Source: Urmitella timonensis
GTDB taxonomy: Bacteria; Actinomycetota; Actinomycetes; Actinomycetales; Actinomycetaceae
DNA length: 64,000 nucleotides
Assembly (NCBI GenBank): GCA_900120415.1
Contig: FQLW01000006.1
Span: forward strand, 1,178,001-1,242,000
Direction: 5' to 3'
Part shown: positions 18,679-27,565 of the stretch, piece by piece
Layout of the letters: each line of letters opens with the position of its first letter
Position numbering within the stretch: position 1 is the stretch's first letter
Made by a program: the position numbers and the translations under genes
Notes under the pieces: model-generated
Database searches by the model: none
What the model saw: the letters and a program-made list of their open reading frames with translations, nothing else
What the model was told of the DNA's origin: nothing

Positions 18679-19689
18679 TTAGATTTCCCAGCTAAATGCA
18701 GTTTTAAAGGTACTGCTGAGGTCATTACCAAAAACCCGGTGGATTCCATCTACATCTCGTACTGGGGAATCTTCAAAAATGATTCTGCTTATTCTGGCGC
18801 AGAAGCTGTCTTTTTCCCACAGAGAGGCGGCTTTTTCAAAATCTAAGCGACCAGAACGAGAACTACCTACCAGGGTAAGTCCCTTTTCTAGTACCGTGCG
18901 GGTAGCTATCCCCACCGGATTCTCAGTAACTCCCATCAAGGTAAGGACGCCCTGAGGTTTTATAACTTCAACTATCTCATTGATAGCAGATACGGAGCCT
19001 TCACCTCCGGCACATTCAAAAGCGTAATCTACCGAGAAATTCTCGGGAAGATTACCGGCAAGATAGGTGGCATTTGCCATGCTGAAATAGTCGAGTTTAG
19101 GGGGATTCACCCCGATTACTATTATCTCTAGCTCTGGATGAAGTTCTCGCAGTACCGAGGCGAGTATGTATCCGACTGACCCGTCTCCCCAGATTCCTAC
19201 AGTGGTGCGGTCGGTGTCCGCTAGAGTCCTCCAACGGGAAACTGCGTGGCACGCAACCGAGGTCATTTCGGTTTGGGAAGTAAGGGGGCTTGCCTGGGGA
19301 ATCTGCACCAGTTGTCTGGCCGGCAAATCCACGATTTCGCGCATGAAACCATCGGCACCTGAAGATAAAAAAGTAAAGCCAGGCGCGTAGTTTTCGTAAA
19401 CTCCCGCTATGGGTTTTCCAGGGATATTTGGAATCATAGCTACCGGAGTGCCCGCCTGGAAAGCGCCAGAATCATCACGAACCACAACTCCGACAGCTTC
19501 GTGAATCAAAGCCATAGGAAATTTTTTTTCTAAAATAGCCTGAGGACGTTTTCCCTGATAATAGCGTTGATCCGCGTGGCAAATAGACATATGGGTGGGA
19601 CGTACCCACACTCGATTCCGGGCGCTTATCTCGTGAAATTTTACCGCTACAGTGCGCGGAGCAGTTACCTGGTAGGAAGCAGTAATCAT
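18679..19689 (-). CDS. tarJ: Ribitol-5-phosphate dehydrogenase, TarJ-like
   Basis: Zinc-alcohol-dehydrogenase-family enzyme reducing ribulose 5-phosphate to ribitol 5-phosphate with NADPH, supplying TarI. The 336-residue protein carries the TarJ-type N terminus SICHADQRYYQGKRP with the zinc cysteine, HEAVGVV, FLSSGADGFMRE, GDGSVGYILA in the cofactor domain, and LVGSSRSGRLDFE, all as in pneumococcal and staphylococcal TarJ. Its ATG overlaps the tarI stop by 4 bp, the usual pairing for CDP-ribitol synthesis. Without tarI beside it one could only say polyol dehydrogenase. Confidence 0.87.
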   Translation of the reverse strand: MITASYQVTAPRTVAVKFHEISARNRVWVRPTHMSICHADQRYYQGKRPQAILEKKFPMALIHEAVGVVVRDDSGAFQAGTPVAMIPNIPGKPIAGVYENYAPGFTFLSSGADGFMREIVDLPARQLVQIPQASPLTSQTEMTSVACHAVSRWRTLADTDRTTVGIWGDGSVGYILASVLRELHPELEIIVIGVNPPKLDYFSMANATYLAGNLPENFSVDYAFECAGGEGSVSAINEIVEVIKPQGVLTLMGVTENPVGIATRTVLEKGLTLVGSSRSGRLDFEKAASLWEKDSFCARISRIIFEDSPVRDVDGIHRVFGNDLSSTFKTAFSWEI

Positions 19690-20420
19690 ACAGCTTCTCC
19701 TTGGGGACTGCTTTCCTCGGGTAGACGGTCAATGAGAGCTTGAGCTATGCGGTAATCCATCACTGTGGTTAGCTTGATGTTTTCGGGTGCTCCTGCCACT
19801 AAGGCTACGGGAATATCGGCTAGAACCAGCGCTTTGCAGGCATCCGGAATGCTAGCTTTTTCTTCTTCACAAAGGCGCGCATAAGCATCTTGGAGTAAGC
19901 CAATCTTAAAACTTTGCGGGGTCTGCCCCTGATATAGCTGGCTGCGATCGGGAATCTCAGAAATTATTTTAGCGTCTGTAGAGCTAACGATGGTGTCGGT
20001 CGCGGGTATAACGGTATCGCAGGCGCCGTGCTCTTGAGCAGCGCGGATATTGGCGGTAATAATCGCCAGAGAAACAAAGGGGCGGACTGCGTCGTGGGTT
20101 ACCACAACCGAGTCAGGGTTATCTCCGTGGTCTTTCTGAATGTGATTAAGGATGTTAGCAATTGTTCCGTTACGGTTTGAGCCACCAGTAACCACAGTTA
20201 CTTTCTCACTCAGTCCCTCGCGGCTAAGAATATCCCTCGTGTAGTCAGTCCAGTCTTTATGTACGCCAACGTATATTGAATCGAACTCGGGAATAAGTAA
20301 AAACTTTTCAATGGTGTGGAGGATAACCGGCTTGTCGCCCAGTTCTAGGAACTGTTTCGGCATATTCGCCATTTTCATCCGCGAGCCGGTGCCGCCCGCC
20401 AAAATCGCCGCATGTATCAT
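19686..20420 (-). CDS. tarI: Ribitol-5-phosphate cytidylyltransferase, TarI-like
   Basis: IspD-family nucleotidyltransferase making CDP-ribitol from CTP and ribitol 5-phosphate. N terminus AAILAGGTGSRMKMANMPKQ holds the CTP-binding glycine-rich loop; GGSNRNGTIANIL and THDAVRPFVS follow; YQGQTPQSF is the typical TarI motif near residue 160. Length 244 matches TarI. An IspD role in isoprenoid synthesis is less likely because tarJ overlaps it by 4 bp and the locus encodes surface glycan enzymes. It starts the compact block tarI-tarJ-GT2-GT4, with about 150 bp free upstream where a promoter could sit. Confidence 0.9.
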   Translation of the reverse strand: MIHAAILAGGTGSRMKMANMPKQFLELGDKPVILHTIEKFLLIPEFDSIYVGVHKDWTDYTRDILSREGLSEKVTVVTGGSNRNGTIANILNHIQKDHGDNPDSVVVTHDAVRPFVSLAIITANIRAAQEHGACDTVIPATDTIVSSTDAKIISEIPDRSQLYQGQTPQSFKIGLLQDAYARLCEEEKASIPDACKALVLADIPVALVAGAPENIKLTTVMDYRIAQALIDRLPEESSPQGEAV

Positions 20421-20566
20421 AAACGCTGTGCTTTCTGGTTGTTTAGAGGCTTACGTAATCCAAATTATAGCTGTTTGTGATTTTGGGAGCTGAACATTTG
20501 TCGAGTGGTGCTGGAGTTCATATTTATAGATAGGGCAATTCAGTTAAATATCATCCTGAGGAAGTG

Positions 20567-21616
20567 CTATTTCTTCCCTCTGAAGGCTCTATATGCGCCT
20601 ACAACTATTCCTTTCCAAGTGCCGATGCCGTAGGCGATATGGAGGGCGGGGAAAATCAAAGGCAGGCTGGCAGCTTTACTGGTGGGCGGATTAAGGGTTG
20701 GAAGCGATAGCGCACTTAAAGCCAGGTCGGCGGTTCCATAGCTGGCAGCTAGCAGCCGTAACGGAATCCTAACTCCCCGTAGTCGTAGCGCGATTCCCCC
20801 GGCAAGAGCTAGAACAAAAGCTCCTGGAATCAGGTGATACACCTCGATACATCCGGGTTGTACGAACAGGGTTCGCCCTATCCAATAGCCGTTATTGTAT
20901 TTTTGCCTAATCATGGCAAACAGGGAAGGACGAATTATTTGCTCAGAATAGATTCGGGAATCAAAACGAATCTTATAACCGGCTTTACGAATCCGGTAGG
21001 AGTAGTCGTTATCTTCGGTACGGGTGAGATCCTCGTTAAAGGGACCTACTTTATCTATCACCGAGCGGCGGTATCCTGGGTGGAATACCGATTTTACGTA
21101 CTGAGGTGCGTTAGAGCCGGATTTTGACTTACCTCGATATTTCGCGATTGAAGCCCCGAACATAGATTCTTCAACGGTATGCAATACCCGTTGCCAGTCG
21201 GTGGCATTCTTGGGCGTGACAGTAGGTCGAGGTCCGCCGACCACGTCCTCTCCTTCTTGCAGAACCGTTACCATTTGGCTCAAAAAAATATTTGGGATAC
21301 GGGCGTGAGCATCTAGTCTGACTATTATGTCTCCGGTAGCAGAGTTAAGGAATAGATTAAATCCCTTAGGTAGGGTCTTACCGGGGTTAGGGAGCAGAGT
21401 AACGGATTCAAAGTCGGTTGCCTGCGCGGCAAAGTCCTTCATAATCCGGGGGGTAGCATCTTCAGAACCGCTATCTACCAGTACCACCTGGATAAGATGG
21501 TGTGGGTAGTCTTGAGCCTGGATACAGGAGAGCATATCGGGAAGATAATCCTCTTCATTTAACGCAATAATCCCCACAGATATTTTCGGTTTTTTTACAG
21601 ACTCCAAGTGATTCAT
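20567..21616 (-). CDS. Glycosyltransferase family 2, ExoA-like
   Basis: GT-A enzyme probably starting or extending the repeat unit. It has ISVGIIALNEEDYLPDMLSC at the N terminus, DSGSEDATP, RLDAHARIPNIFL (variant DxD) and GYRRSVIDKVGPFNEDLTRTED, resembling ExoA-type succinoglycan transferases. A hydrophobic C-terminal section (IPGAFVLALAGGIAL, then further apolar helices) suggests membrane association. I use ATG 21616 (AGGAAA upstream), 349 residues; an upstream TTG at 21640 is possible. It is the promoter-proximal gene of the minus-strand run, divergent from the cytidylyltransferase fusion with a 171 bp shared upstream region. Confidence 0.85.
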   Translation of the reverse strand: MNHLESVKKPKISVGIIALNEEDYLPDMLSCIQAQDYPHHLIQVVLVDSGSEDATPRIMKDFAAQATDFESVTLLPNPGKTLPKGFNLFLNSATGDIIVRLDAHARIPNIFLSQMVTVLQEGEDVVGGPRPTVTPKNATDWQRVLHTVEESMFGASIAKYRGKSKSGSNAPQYVKSVFHPGYRRSVIDKVGPFNEDLTRTEDNDYSYRIRKAGYKIRFDSRIYSEQIIRPSLFAMIRQKYNNGYWIGRTLFVQPGCIEVYHLIPGAFVLALAGGIALRLRGVRIPLRLLAASYGTADLALSALSLPTLNPPTSKAASLPLIFPALHIAYGIGTWKGIVVGAYRAFRGKK

Positions 21617-21787
21617 ACTATTTCCTGGGTAGGACGCCAATAGTTAGTGCTGTCTATACTATCCTTGCTCACCGCATGGTTTGTCCAAGACACACTGCCC
21701 GGATAACAGAGTAAGAGAGTCGCGATTCGGTATTATTAGGGAATTAGAAACCGAACAAAGGCTACCGATAGATAGAAAGTTGGTCTC

Positions 21788-23632
21788 ATGCAGGCACTTA
21801 TTTTGGCGGCAGGAATGGGGTCTCGTCTTAAAGATCTCACTGCAGATAACACCAAGTGCATGGTGAAAGTCAATGGGGTAACTATGATTGAGCGGATGCT
21901 CAACCAGCTTGAAAATAAAGCTTTTTCCAAAATCATAATTGTGACCGGCTATGAGGGGCAGAAGCTAATCGATTTTATTGAAACTCTCGATATTTCTACT
22001 CCGATAGAGTTCATCAATAACCCGATTTATGACCAAACGAATAATATCTATTCACTTTGGCTAGCCAAGGACAAACTTCTTGAAGAAGATACGGTGCTAC
22101 TAGAGTCAGACTTGATTTTTGAAGATAGCATCTTAGATGCCCTCCTTGACGATTCTCGTCCTACGTTGGCGCTGGTAGATAAATATGAGTCCTGGATGGA
22201 TGGCACAGTCGTCAAACTAGATGAGGACGATAGTATTTCTGCTTTCGTCCCCGGCAAGAAATTTGTTTACCGCGATATTGATTCCTACTACAAGACTGTC
22301 AATATCTATAAGTTTTCCAAAGAGTTTTCTACCACGCATTATGTTCCGTTCCTAGATGCCTATACCCAGGCTCTAGGACGTAATGAATACTATGAGCAAG
22401 TCTTGCGGGTTATTACTTTACTAGATGATCCAGCGATAAAAGCTAAACGTCTAGATGGGCAGAAATGGTACGAAATCGATGACGTGCAAGATCTTGATAT
22501 TGCGTCCTCGATATTCCATCCTGACACTGCTCAACGCAAGAAACTATTTGAATCCCGCTATGGCGGATATTGGCGTTACCCCAAAATGCTCGACTATTGC
22601 TATCTGGTAAATCCCTATTTACCTCCCCAACGGATGAAGGATGAGATGCGAGCAAACTTTGATTCCCTGCTTGCTGACTATCCGTCCGGTATGGGAGTGA
22701 ACTCTTTGCTTGCCGCCAAGAACTTTGGCTTGCGCTCCGAACAAGTAGTGGTTGGGAATGGGGCAGCAGAGCTAATCAAATCTCTAATGGCGCAGCTGCC
22801 AATGCCTTACGGAGTGGTTAGACCCACCTTTGAAGAATATCCCAATCGTTGCTCGCAAAAGCCGGTTGTATTCCAGGCAGATAACCCAGATTTTTCCTAC
22901 ACCGCTGATGACTTAATAGAGTTTTTCGGGAACAGCGAACAGGGGAAAACAGACAGCGGGGAGCGGGTAAAAGCCCTGATTGTGATTAACCCTGACAATC
23001 CTTCAGGTAACTTTATCCCTAAAGAAGACGCTGTGCGCCTGGCAGATTGGGCAGAAGAAATGGGGATAACTCTAGTTCTTGATGAAAGTTTCATTGATTT
23101 TGCCGACGGGCTAGATAACTCGCTCCTCAGCCAAGAGATATTAGATTCTCATCCGCACTTATTCATCATGAAATCTATTTCCAAGAGTTACGGGGTTGCC
23201 GGGCTGCGGTTGGGGATTCTGGCTAGCTCTGATGCTGCGGCTATCGCAAGTTTCAAGAAAGATCTCCCTATATGGAACATTAATTCTTTTGCTGAATTCT
23301 ATTTGCAAATCGAAGAAAAATATCGGAAAGACAACGCAGCTGCTTTTGAAAAGATAAAAACTGTGCGTGCCGAATTCCTGCAAGACTTGAATAGTATTCC
23401 TTATTTGCGGGTTATCCCCTCACAAGCCAACTTTGTGACCGCACAGGTGCTGGCTCCCCACAGTTCTAAAGAGGTAACTATAGCCTGTCTTGAAAATGAC
23501 TTGATTATAAAAGATCTCTCTGAAAAAGAAGGTTTTGATGGGAAACAGTACATTCGTCTAGCGGTTCGTTCCACCCAGGATAACGCCCGCTTACTGGAAG
23601 TATTACGTGCCATCCAAGATGCAAATCGCTGA
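21788..23632 (+). CDS. LicC-like cytidylyltransferase fused to PLP aminotransferase/decarboxylase
   Basis: Bifunctional protein of 614 residues. Residues 1 to about 235 form a nucleotidyltransferase close to LicC/PntC: LAAGMGSRL, NNIYSLWLAKDKL and the end motif WYEIDDVQDLDIA. Residues about 265-614 are a fold type I PLP enzyme of the HisC/CobD kind: GNGAAELI, NPDNPSGNF, DESFIDFAD, the PLP lysine K466 in SISKSYGVAGLRLG, and the C-terminal IRLAVRS arginine region. Such a pair would make an amino-alcohol phosphate or phosphonate and activate it with CTP. Candidates are phosphoethanolamine (by decarboxylating phosphoserine) or 2-aminoethylphosphonate. The LicD proteins next door could use the CDP product. 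The domain assignment is solid; the substrate is inference. Confidence 0.85.
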   Translation: MQALILAAGMGSRLKDLTADNTKCMVKVNGVTMIERMLNQLENKAFSKIIIVTGYEGQKLIDFIETLDISTPIEFINNPIYDQTNNIYSLWLAKDKLLEEDTVLLESDLIFEDSILDALLDDSRPTLALVDKYESWMDGTVVKLDEDDSISAFVPGKKFVYRDIDSYYKTVNIYKFSKEFSTTHYVPFLDAYTQALGRNEYYEQVLRVITLLDDPAIKAKRLDGQKWYEIDDVQDLDIASSIFHPDTAQRKKLFESRYGGYWRYPKMLDYCYLVNPYLPPQRMKDEMRANFDSLLADYPSGMGVNSLLAAKNFGLRSEQVVVGNGAAELIKSLMAQLPMPYGVVRPTFEEYPNRCSQKPVVFQADNPDFSYTADDLIEFFGNSEQGKTDSGERVKALIVINPDNPSGNFIPKEDAVRLADWAEEMGITLVLDESFIDFADGLDNSLLSQEILDSHPHLFIMKSISKSYGVAGLRLGILASSDAAAIASFKKDLPIWNINSFAEFYLQIEEKYRKDNAAAFEKIKTVRAEFLQDLNSIPYLRVIPSQANFVTAQVLAPHSSKEVTIACLENDLIIKDLSEKEGFDGKQYIRLAVRSTQDNARLLEVLRAIQDANR

Positions 23633-23668
23633 TATTCATTCAAGAATCTGCAGTTAAGAACGGGATAT

Positions 23669-23806
23669 ATGAAGCTCATCGGGCATAAAGAGATTGAAGA
23701 ACTGAACCTAGATCCTGCTGTTATTTTGGATTGGTGCGATAGAACTCCCTGGATTGTTCCGTTTAGTAGATGGAGAATCTGGGATATGTCAAAGAGTTTT
23801 AACTAA
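23669..23806 (+). pseudogene. Possible truncated ornithine cyclodeaminase-like N terminus
   Basis: A 45-residue frame begins MKLIGHKEIEELNLDPAVIL, which resembles the first residues of the ornithine cyclodeaminase/mu-crystallin family, then loses similarity and stops. It lies 36 bp after the fusion gene on the same strand, so it may be the stump of a co-transcribed gene. The rest of the gap to 24040 has no convincing gene; TTCCTGACACACTTCTTGTCAC near 23914-23939 looks like an IS terminal sequence but has no partner. Confidence 0.3.
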
Positions 23807-24040
23807 GGCGCTAAGAAATGCGGGGTGCGTCTCGATGGGGACTGCATCTTCATCGAAATTATACCCTTGCGTTGCACGTGTCAGCTGGTTATGCCCACAG
23901 CAGACCCGCCTGGTAGTTCCTGACACACTTCTTGTCACTGGGTGCGTCCCTCTATTTGGGAGGGGCGTGTTCAGGGCTAAGTAACACTTAGGTATTAAAC
24001 CCGTAATGAATCTGCCTCTTGCCCGATGATTTTAATTTGC

Positions 24041-25144
24041 CTATTTACCGTTATTTCGAACTGTAATTCTAGGAAATGTAATTACATTAAACTTGAGTCT
24101 GTAATGAGAAAGATTAGATGGGATTAGGTTATTAATTTGGCTAATTGTGGAACTATCCAAGTGGCTTTCTAAAATACTTTTCTGTGAATTGAGATAGTTT
24201 TTCAAATCTGCGATAGTCTTATTTCTAATATGTCTTGTAAATAAGGTACTTAATCGTGTCTCGCGGAACCGCGTTATAAATAATGCCAATGAAACTAATA
24301 ATTCAAACATTAGTAAATAGAAGAAATTCTGGCATGATGTATTCTTAATAAAAATGGAAATTGGTATAGCGGAGATGTAGCAGAATATGGTTAATTTTAA
24401 GAGGACTTCTGGAAGGTAATACTTGGTGTCCATTTGTTCTTTTTCTATAGTTATATAGCAAGATAATATGTATTCCGCAAGTAGTAGAAGAAAAATAAAT
24501 ATGATAATTATTGTCATGCGTGCGCTACTATGTAATAAAAATATTGCAACTAATAAAATTAGCATGAGTAGTACGTGTCTATCGGAGTGTGAGGAGTTTT
24601 CGTCTCTGTGACTTTGAAGGTTATTTAGCTTGTTTAGAGAGTCTAAAAATGGCTTAATTTTTAGTTGATTTTTGTTGGGCAAAAAAATTAATGAGTATAG
24701 GCATAGCGCATAAATGGATAAATTGATTATATAGTTTGAGTCTTTAAATACTATATATGCATTAAATTGTGTAACTTTTTGAATAGCTTTACTCAAGAAT
24801 ATTGCGCAAATTATCGTCAATAATAATGTGAGAATTAGGGATATGTTGTCAACTGTCTTGTCGTATTTTTCCTGTTCTATTCTTCTTTGGATAAAGTGTT
24901 TATCATACTCGTTTTGCCTGATGTAAGATGGGAGGGTTTTTAACGCAAAAATAAGTGTTAAAAGTGTTAAATTGGTAGAAGTTAGGTTCTCGGTTGGGAA
25001 ATTTAAGATGTCCTGTTTTTTAAATAGGCTGCAGAATGTAATAGTCATTACAGCTAAATTTAGAAATCCCAATGATAGTCGTAAAAAGTTATGCCGTATA
25101 GTGTTCGAAGGTAATCTAATAGGGTGTTTTAATCTTTTTGGCAA
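24041..25144 (-). CDS. AT-rich multi-pass membrane protein, unknown
   Basis: I do not recognise this protein. 367 residues with about seven to eight hydrophobic segments, for example NISLILTLLLTIICAIFLSK and the double span starting VLLMLILLVAIFLLH. Short basic loops and a polar C-terminal tail of about 80 residues are rich in Asn, Ser and Arg. Base composition is much more AT-rich than the flanks, with codons such as ATA and TTA frequent, suggesting horizontal acquisition. The TTG at 25144 is a weak start and the true one may be downstream. Neighbours give no functional clue: a decayed region on one side and menE on the other. Confidence 0.6.
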   Translation of the reverse strand: MPKRLKHPIRLPSNTIRHNFLRLSLGFLNLAVMTITFCSLFKKQDILNFPTENLTSTNLTLLTLIFALKTLPSYIRQNEYDKHFIQRRIEQEKYDKTVDNISLILTLLLTIICAIFLSKAIQKVTQFNAYIVFKDSNYIINLSIYALCLYSLIFLPNKNQLKIKPFLDSLNKLNNLQSHRDENSSHSDRHVLLMLILLVAIFLLHSSARMTIIIIFIFLLLLAEYILSCYITIEKEQMDTKYYLPEVLLKLTIFCYISAIPISIFIKNTSCQNFFYLLMFELLVSLALFITRFRETRLSTLFTRHIRNKTIADLKNYLNSQKSILESHLDSSTISQINNLIPSNLSHYRLKFNVITFPRITVRNNGK

Positions 25145-25556
25145 TTTGAATTGTTTCCATCCAAGTGTCGTGTTGTGATGTTGGGTAAGTTTATCATGAG
25201 TCTTAGAATAGTATGGCTTGTTAGAGTGGAGTTTGCATTTAGATTTCTAGCGTGTAGTGGCTGTTTCAAGCTCGTTGGCGCTTGTCCATTTATTATCCGT
25301 AATCCACACGCTACCCTCTGTCCTGTGAAAGAATCCTTGGTTGGCGCATAGGCTATAGGAAGCGTGACTGTCGGTAATTCCCAGTTTTGGGTATTAACTC
25401 TAGCTTCAGATTGTCTAAGGGTGTGCGAACTATCTAAATAACCAATCTTTGTATCTACCTTGAATATCAACCAGCAAACAATCTCAAAGTAGTAATATCA
25501 AGCAGGAATCGAACCCCTGCGAAGGTCAAGGCGATCCGGGATGGCGATAGCCAGAA

Positions 25557-27470
25557 TCAGTGACGCCAGATAAGGTTTTGCTGGTTAAGACAGTAAACTG
25601 CATTCTTTAGGGCGCGGCGGTCGATTTTTCCGCTTGGCAATAAGGGGAAGTTAGGAAGAATGGCCGCTGCCCTTGGTAAATGCGAAGCCGGCAAGCGCCC
25701 GCGCAAAGCGGCACGTAGTTTTTGTCCCAGGTACGCCGGATTTAAGTCTCCAAAGCTTAAATCTGCCGCATTTATCTCATCTATCCCATTTATCCCACTC
25801 GAAGGCAAATCTCCCGAGCTTAACTCTCCCGGATTTAACTCACTTGAACCTACGTCTTTCGGATTAACTCCGGCGAAGTTTAGCTTTCCTGAAACCGGAG
25901 ATTTCGGATTCAGCATTGGGGAAGATGTTTCATGCCCCCTCAACCTTTGCCGAGAAAAAACTGCACACAATACCTCGCCCCACTCCTCATCTGGCAGACC
26001 GCACAACTCTATCCCCGAATAACCGAACTTCTCAGATGCTTCTTTTACTAGAGGAAGTGAAATATTGACACCCCCACAAATAATAGTGTCGTCTATCCTC
26101 CCTAATACCTCTAGGAGGGCAGAAGAAATATCATCAATGATTAGCGGGGCAGTTCGCTGGGCATAATCCTCGGAGCCTATCTCCTGATTTTGCCCCACAT
26201 CGTTGCCCTTTTCGCGAAGTTCCAGCCCAATAGGCGCACTTTCTGGAGATGGCAGCGGGAATGCTAGCGATGTGCCCTTATTCCTGCCAGCGCTGGAGCC
26301 AGCAGCGTTTTCGGTAATACTGCCCCCATGCTCGTCCTTAACAACAATCCGTCCCCAATCATTCGTTCTAAGCCAGCGCTCCCCGTTAAACACCTGGATT
26401 TCACGGTCGCATTCTTCCTCTAAATATCCACTCATCAACCCAGGAGTGCAAAGCCAAACCCTCCCCGCATTAACCGCAACTTTCACCCCCGGCAGCGGCA
26501 CTCCGTCATAAACGCATCCGCCACAGGTTTCAGTCATGCCGTAGGTGGTTACCAGATTTAACCCTTTCCCGCGTCCCTCAGCCAGCAGAGCTGGGGAAAT
26601 GCGTGCTCCTCCCACCAGGATTGCAGCGCATAAACGTAAAGCTGAAACCGCTTCCTGATTGGCGAGGGCGCGACGCAGCTGAGTGGGTACTAACGACAAA
26701 TAAAGTGGCAAGGCGGGGGAGGGGGATAGTGAGGAAGTAAGTTCCCTGGCCCGCAGCAGAGCATCCGTAAGACTTGAGACCTTAAACCCGCCGGTCATGT
26801 CGATAGTTAGTGCTTCGCTACCGCTGGCAAAGGCGCGAGCAATCACTTGAAAACCGGCAATATGATCGCGGGGGAGAGCCGAAATCCAAATCCCGTCTGT
26901 ACCCAGGCGCTCGCAAGTTGCCTGGTGGGAGGCTTCCAGGGCGGAGAGTGAAAGTCCGACTAAGCGTCCTCCGGGTTTAGTTGAACCTGAAGTTGAAAGC
27001 AGGAAAACTACCTCTTTAGGCAATCGTTTTAGCCTTAAAGCCTGTTGGCGTGCCCAAATAGGGGTGAGACGTTCAGCGCGGACGGGAAAGAATATCGGCT
27101 GGTAGTTCTCTAAAATCTGTAAGGCGGCAATAAGGTCTTTATGTTTGCTGTCCTGAGAGGTTTCCATATTGACCGGTGCTGCCGGTGCTGAGGGTTTTTC
27201 GGCTCGCAACCTGGTTTCTAGAGCGGTGAAAAATAACGCGTCGTGCTCTGGGTTATCGGATACTGGCAGGAAAATCAGGGGGCGAGGCGCGGTATCTTCT
27301 GTGGGCTGTCCTGGAGAGTTTTCCCTATTTGGTTTCGGCTGCAGCCAGATAGTTTGCGGAGCGTGTTCGGTTTTCTCAAGATGGTAGCTTCCTGCGCTGA
27401 TGCTATCTGCAGAAGCTAAAATTTCGCATGCTTGCCTGGCTGTTGTGCTAGGTGGGGGAACAACGCGCAA
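25557..27470 (-). CDS. menE: O-succinylbenzoate-CoA ligase with low-complexity insertions
   Basis: AMP-forming ligase of menaquinone synthesis, activating o-succinylbenzoate with CoA and ATP. Core motifs: STSGSTKPGG (P-loop), TYGMTETCGG, WLRTNDWGRI, GRIDDTIICGGVNISL and the C-terminal catalytic lysine motif GKIDRRALK. The open frame extends to 27722 but that part runs into the repeat array. I place the start at TTG 27470 (MRVVPPP), preceded by CGGAGG at ideal spacing, giving 637 residues. This is still far longer than usual MenE (around 350-480). Two insertions explain it: about 60 residues after the adenylation core and a repeat-like stretch rich in Leu-Asn-Pro/Ser-Gly-Asp around 26020-25760. 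Divergent from menB. Confidence 0.85.
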   Translation of the reverse strand: MRVVPPPSTTARQACEILASADSISAGSYHLEKTEHAPQTIWLQPKPNRENSPGQPTEDTAPRPLIFLPVSDNPEHDALFFTALETRLRAEKPSAPAAPVNMETSQDSKHKDLIAALQILENYQPIFFPVRAERLTPIWARQQALRLKRLPKEVVFLLSTSGSTKPGGRLVGLSLSALEASHQATCERLGTDGIWISALPRDHIAGFQVIARAFASGSEALTIDMTGGFKVSSLTDALLRARELTSSLSPSPALPLYLSLVPTQLRRALANQEAVSALRLCAAILVGGARISPALLAEGRGKGLNLVTTYGMTETCGGCVYDGVPLPGVKVAVNAGRVWLCTPGLMSGYLEEECDREIQVFNGERWLRTNDWGRIVVKDEHGGSITENAAGSSAGRNKGTSLAFPLPSPESAPIGLELREKGNDVGQNQEIGSEDYAQRTAPLIIDDISSALLEVLGRIDDTIICGGVNISLPLVKEASEKFGYSGIELCGLPDEEWGEVLCAVFSRQRLRGHETSSPMLNPKSPVSGKLNFAGVNPKDVGSSELNPGELSSGDLPSSGINGIDEINAADLSFGDLNPAYLGQKLRAALRGRLPASHLPRAAAILPNFPLLPSGKIDRRALKNAVYCLNQQNLIWRH

Positions 27471-27565
27471 ATCCGACCTCCGATAGTAGGCGCTATCGTT
27501 AAGCTTATCGCGCCGGTGGGCAGTAGCTGTGGCTGCTGGGATTGGAGGGCAGTTATGTCTGGTTA

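Noticed and set aside
23914-23939. IS256-type terminal inverted repeat
   Set aside because: The sequence resembles such an end, but no matching partner repeat or transposase is found nearby.
25129-25470. 113-codon frame overlapping the start of the AT-rich membrane gene
   Set aside because: Weak TTG start, no recognised motif, and another short frame in the same stretch looks equally coding-like; no gene can be supported.
25495-25560. tRNA gene
   Set aside because: Only a T-arm-like stretch is present; the stem is imperfect for a 7-base loop and no acceptor, D or anticodon arm can be drawn.
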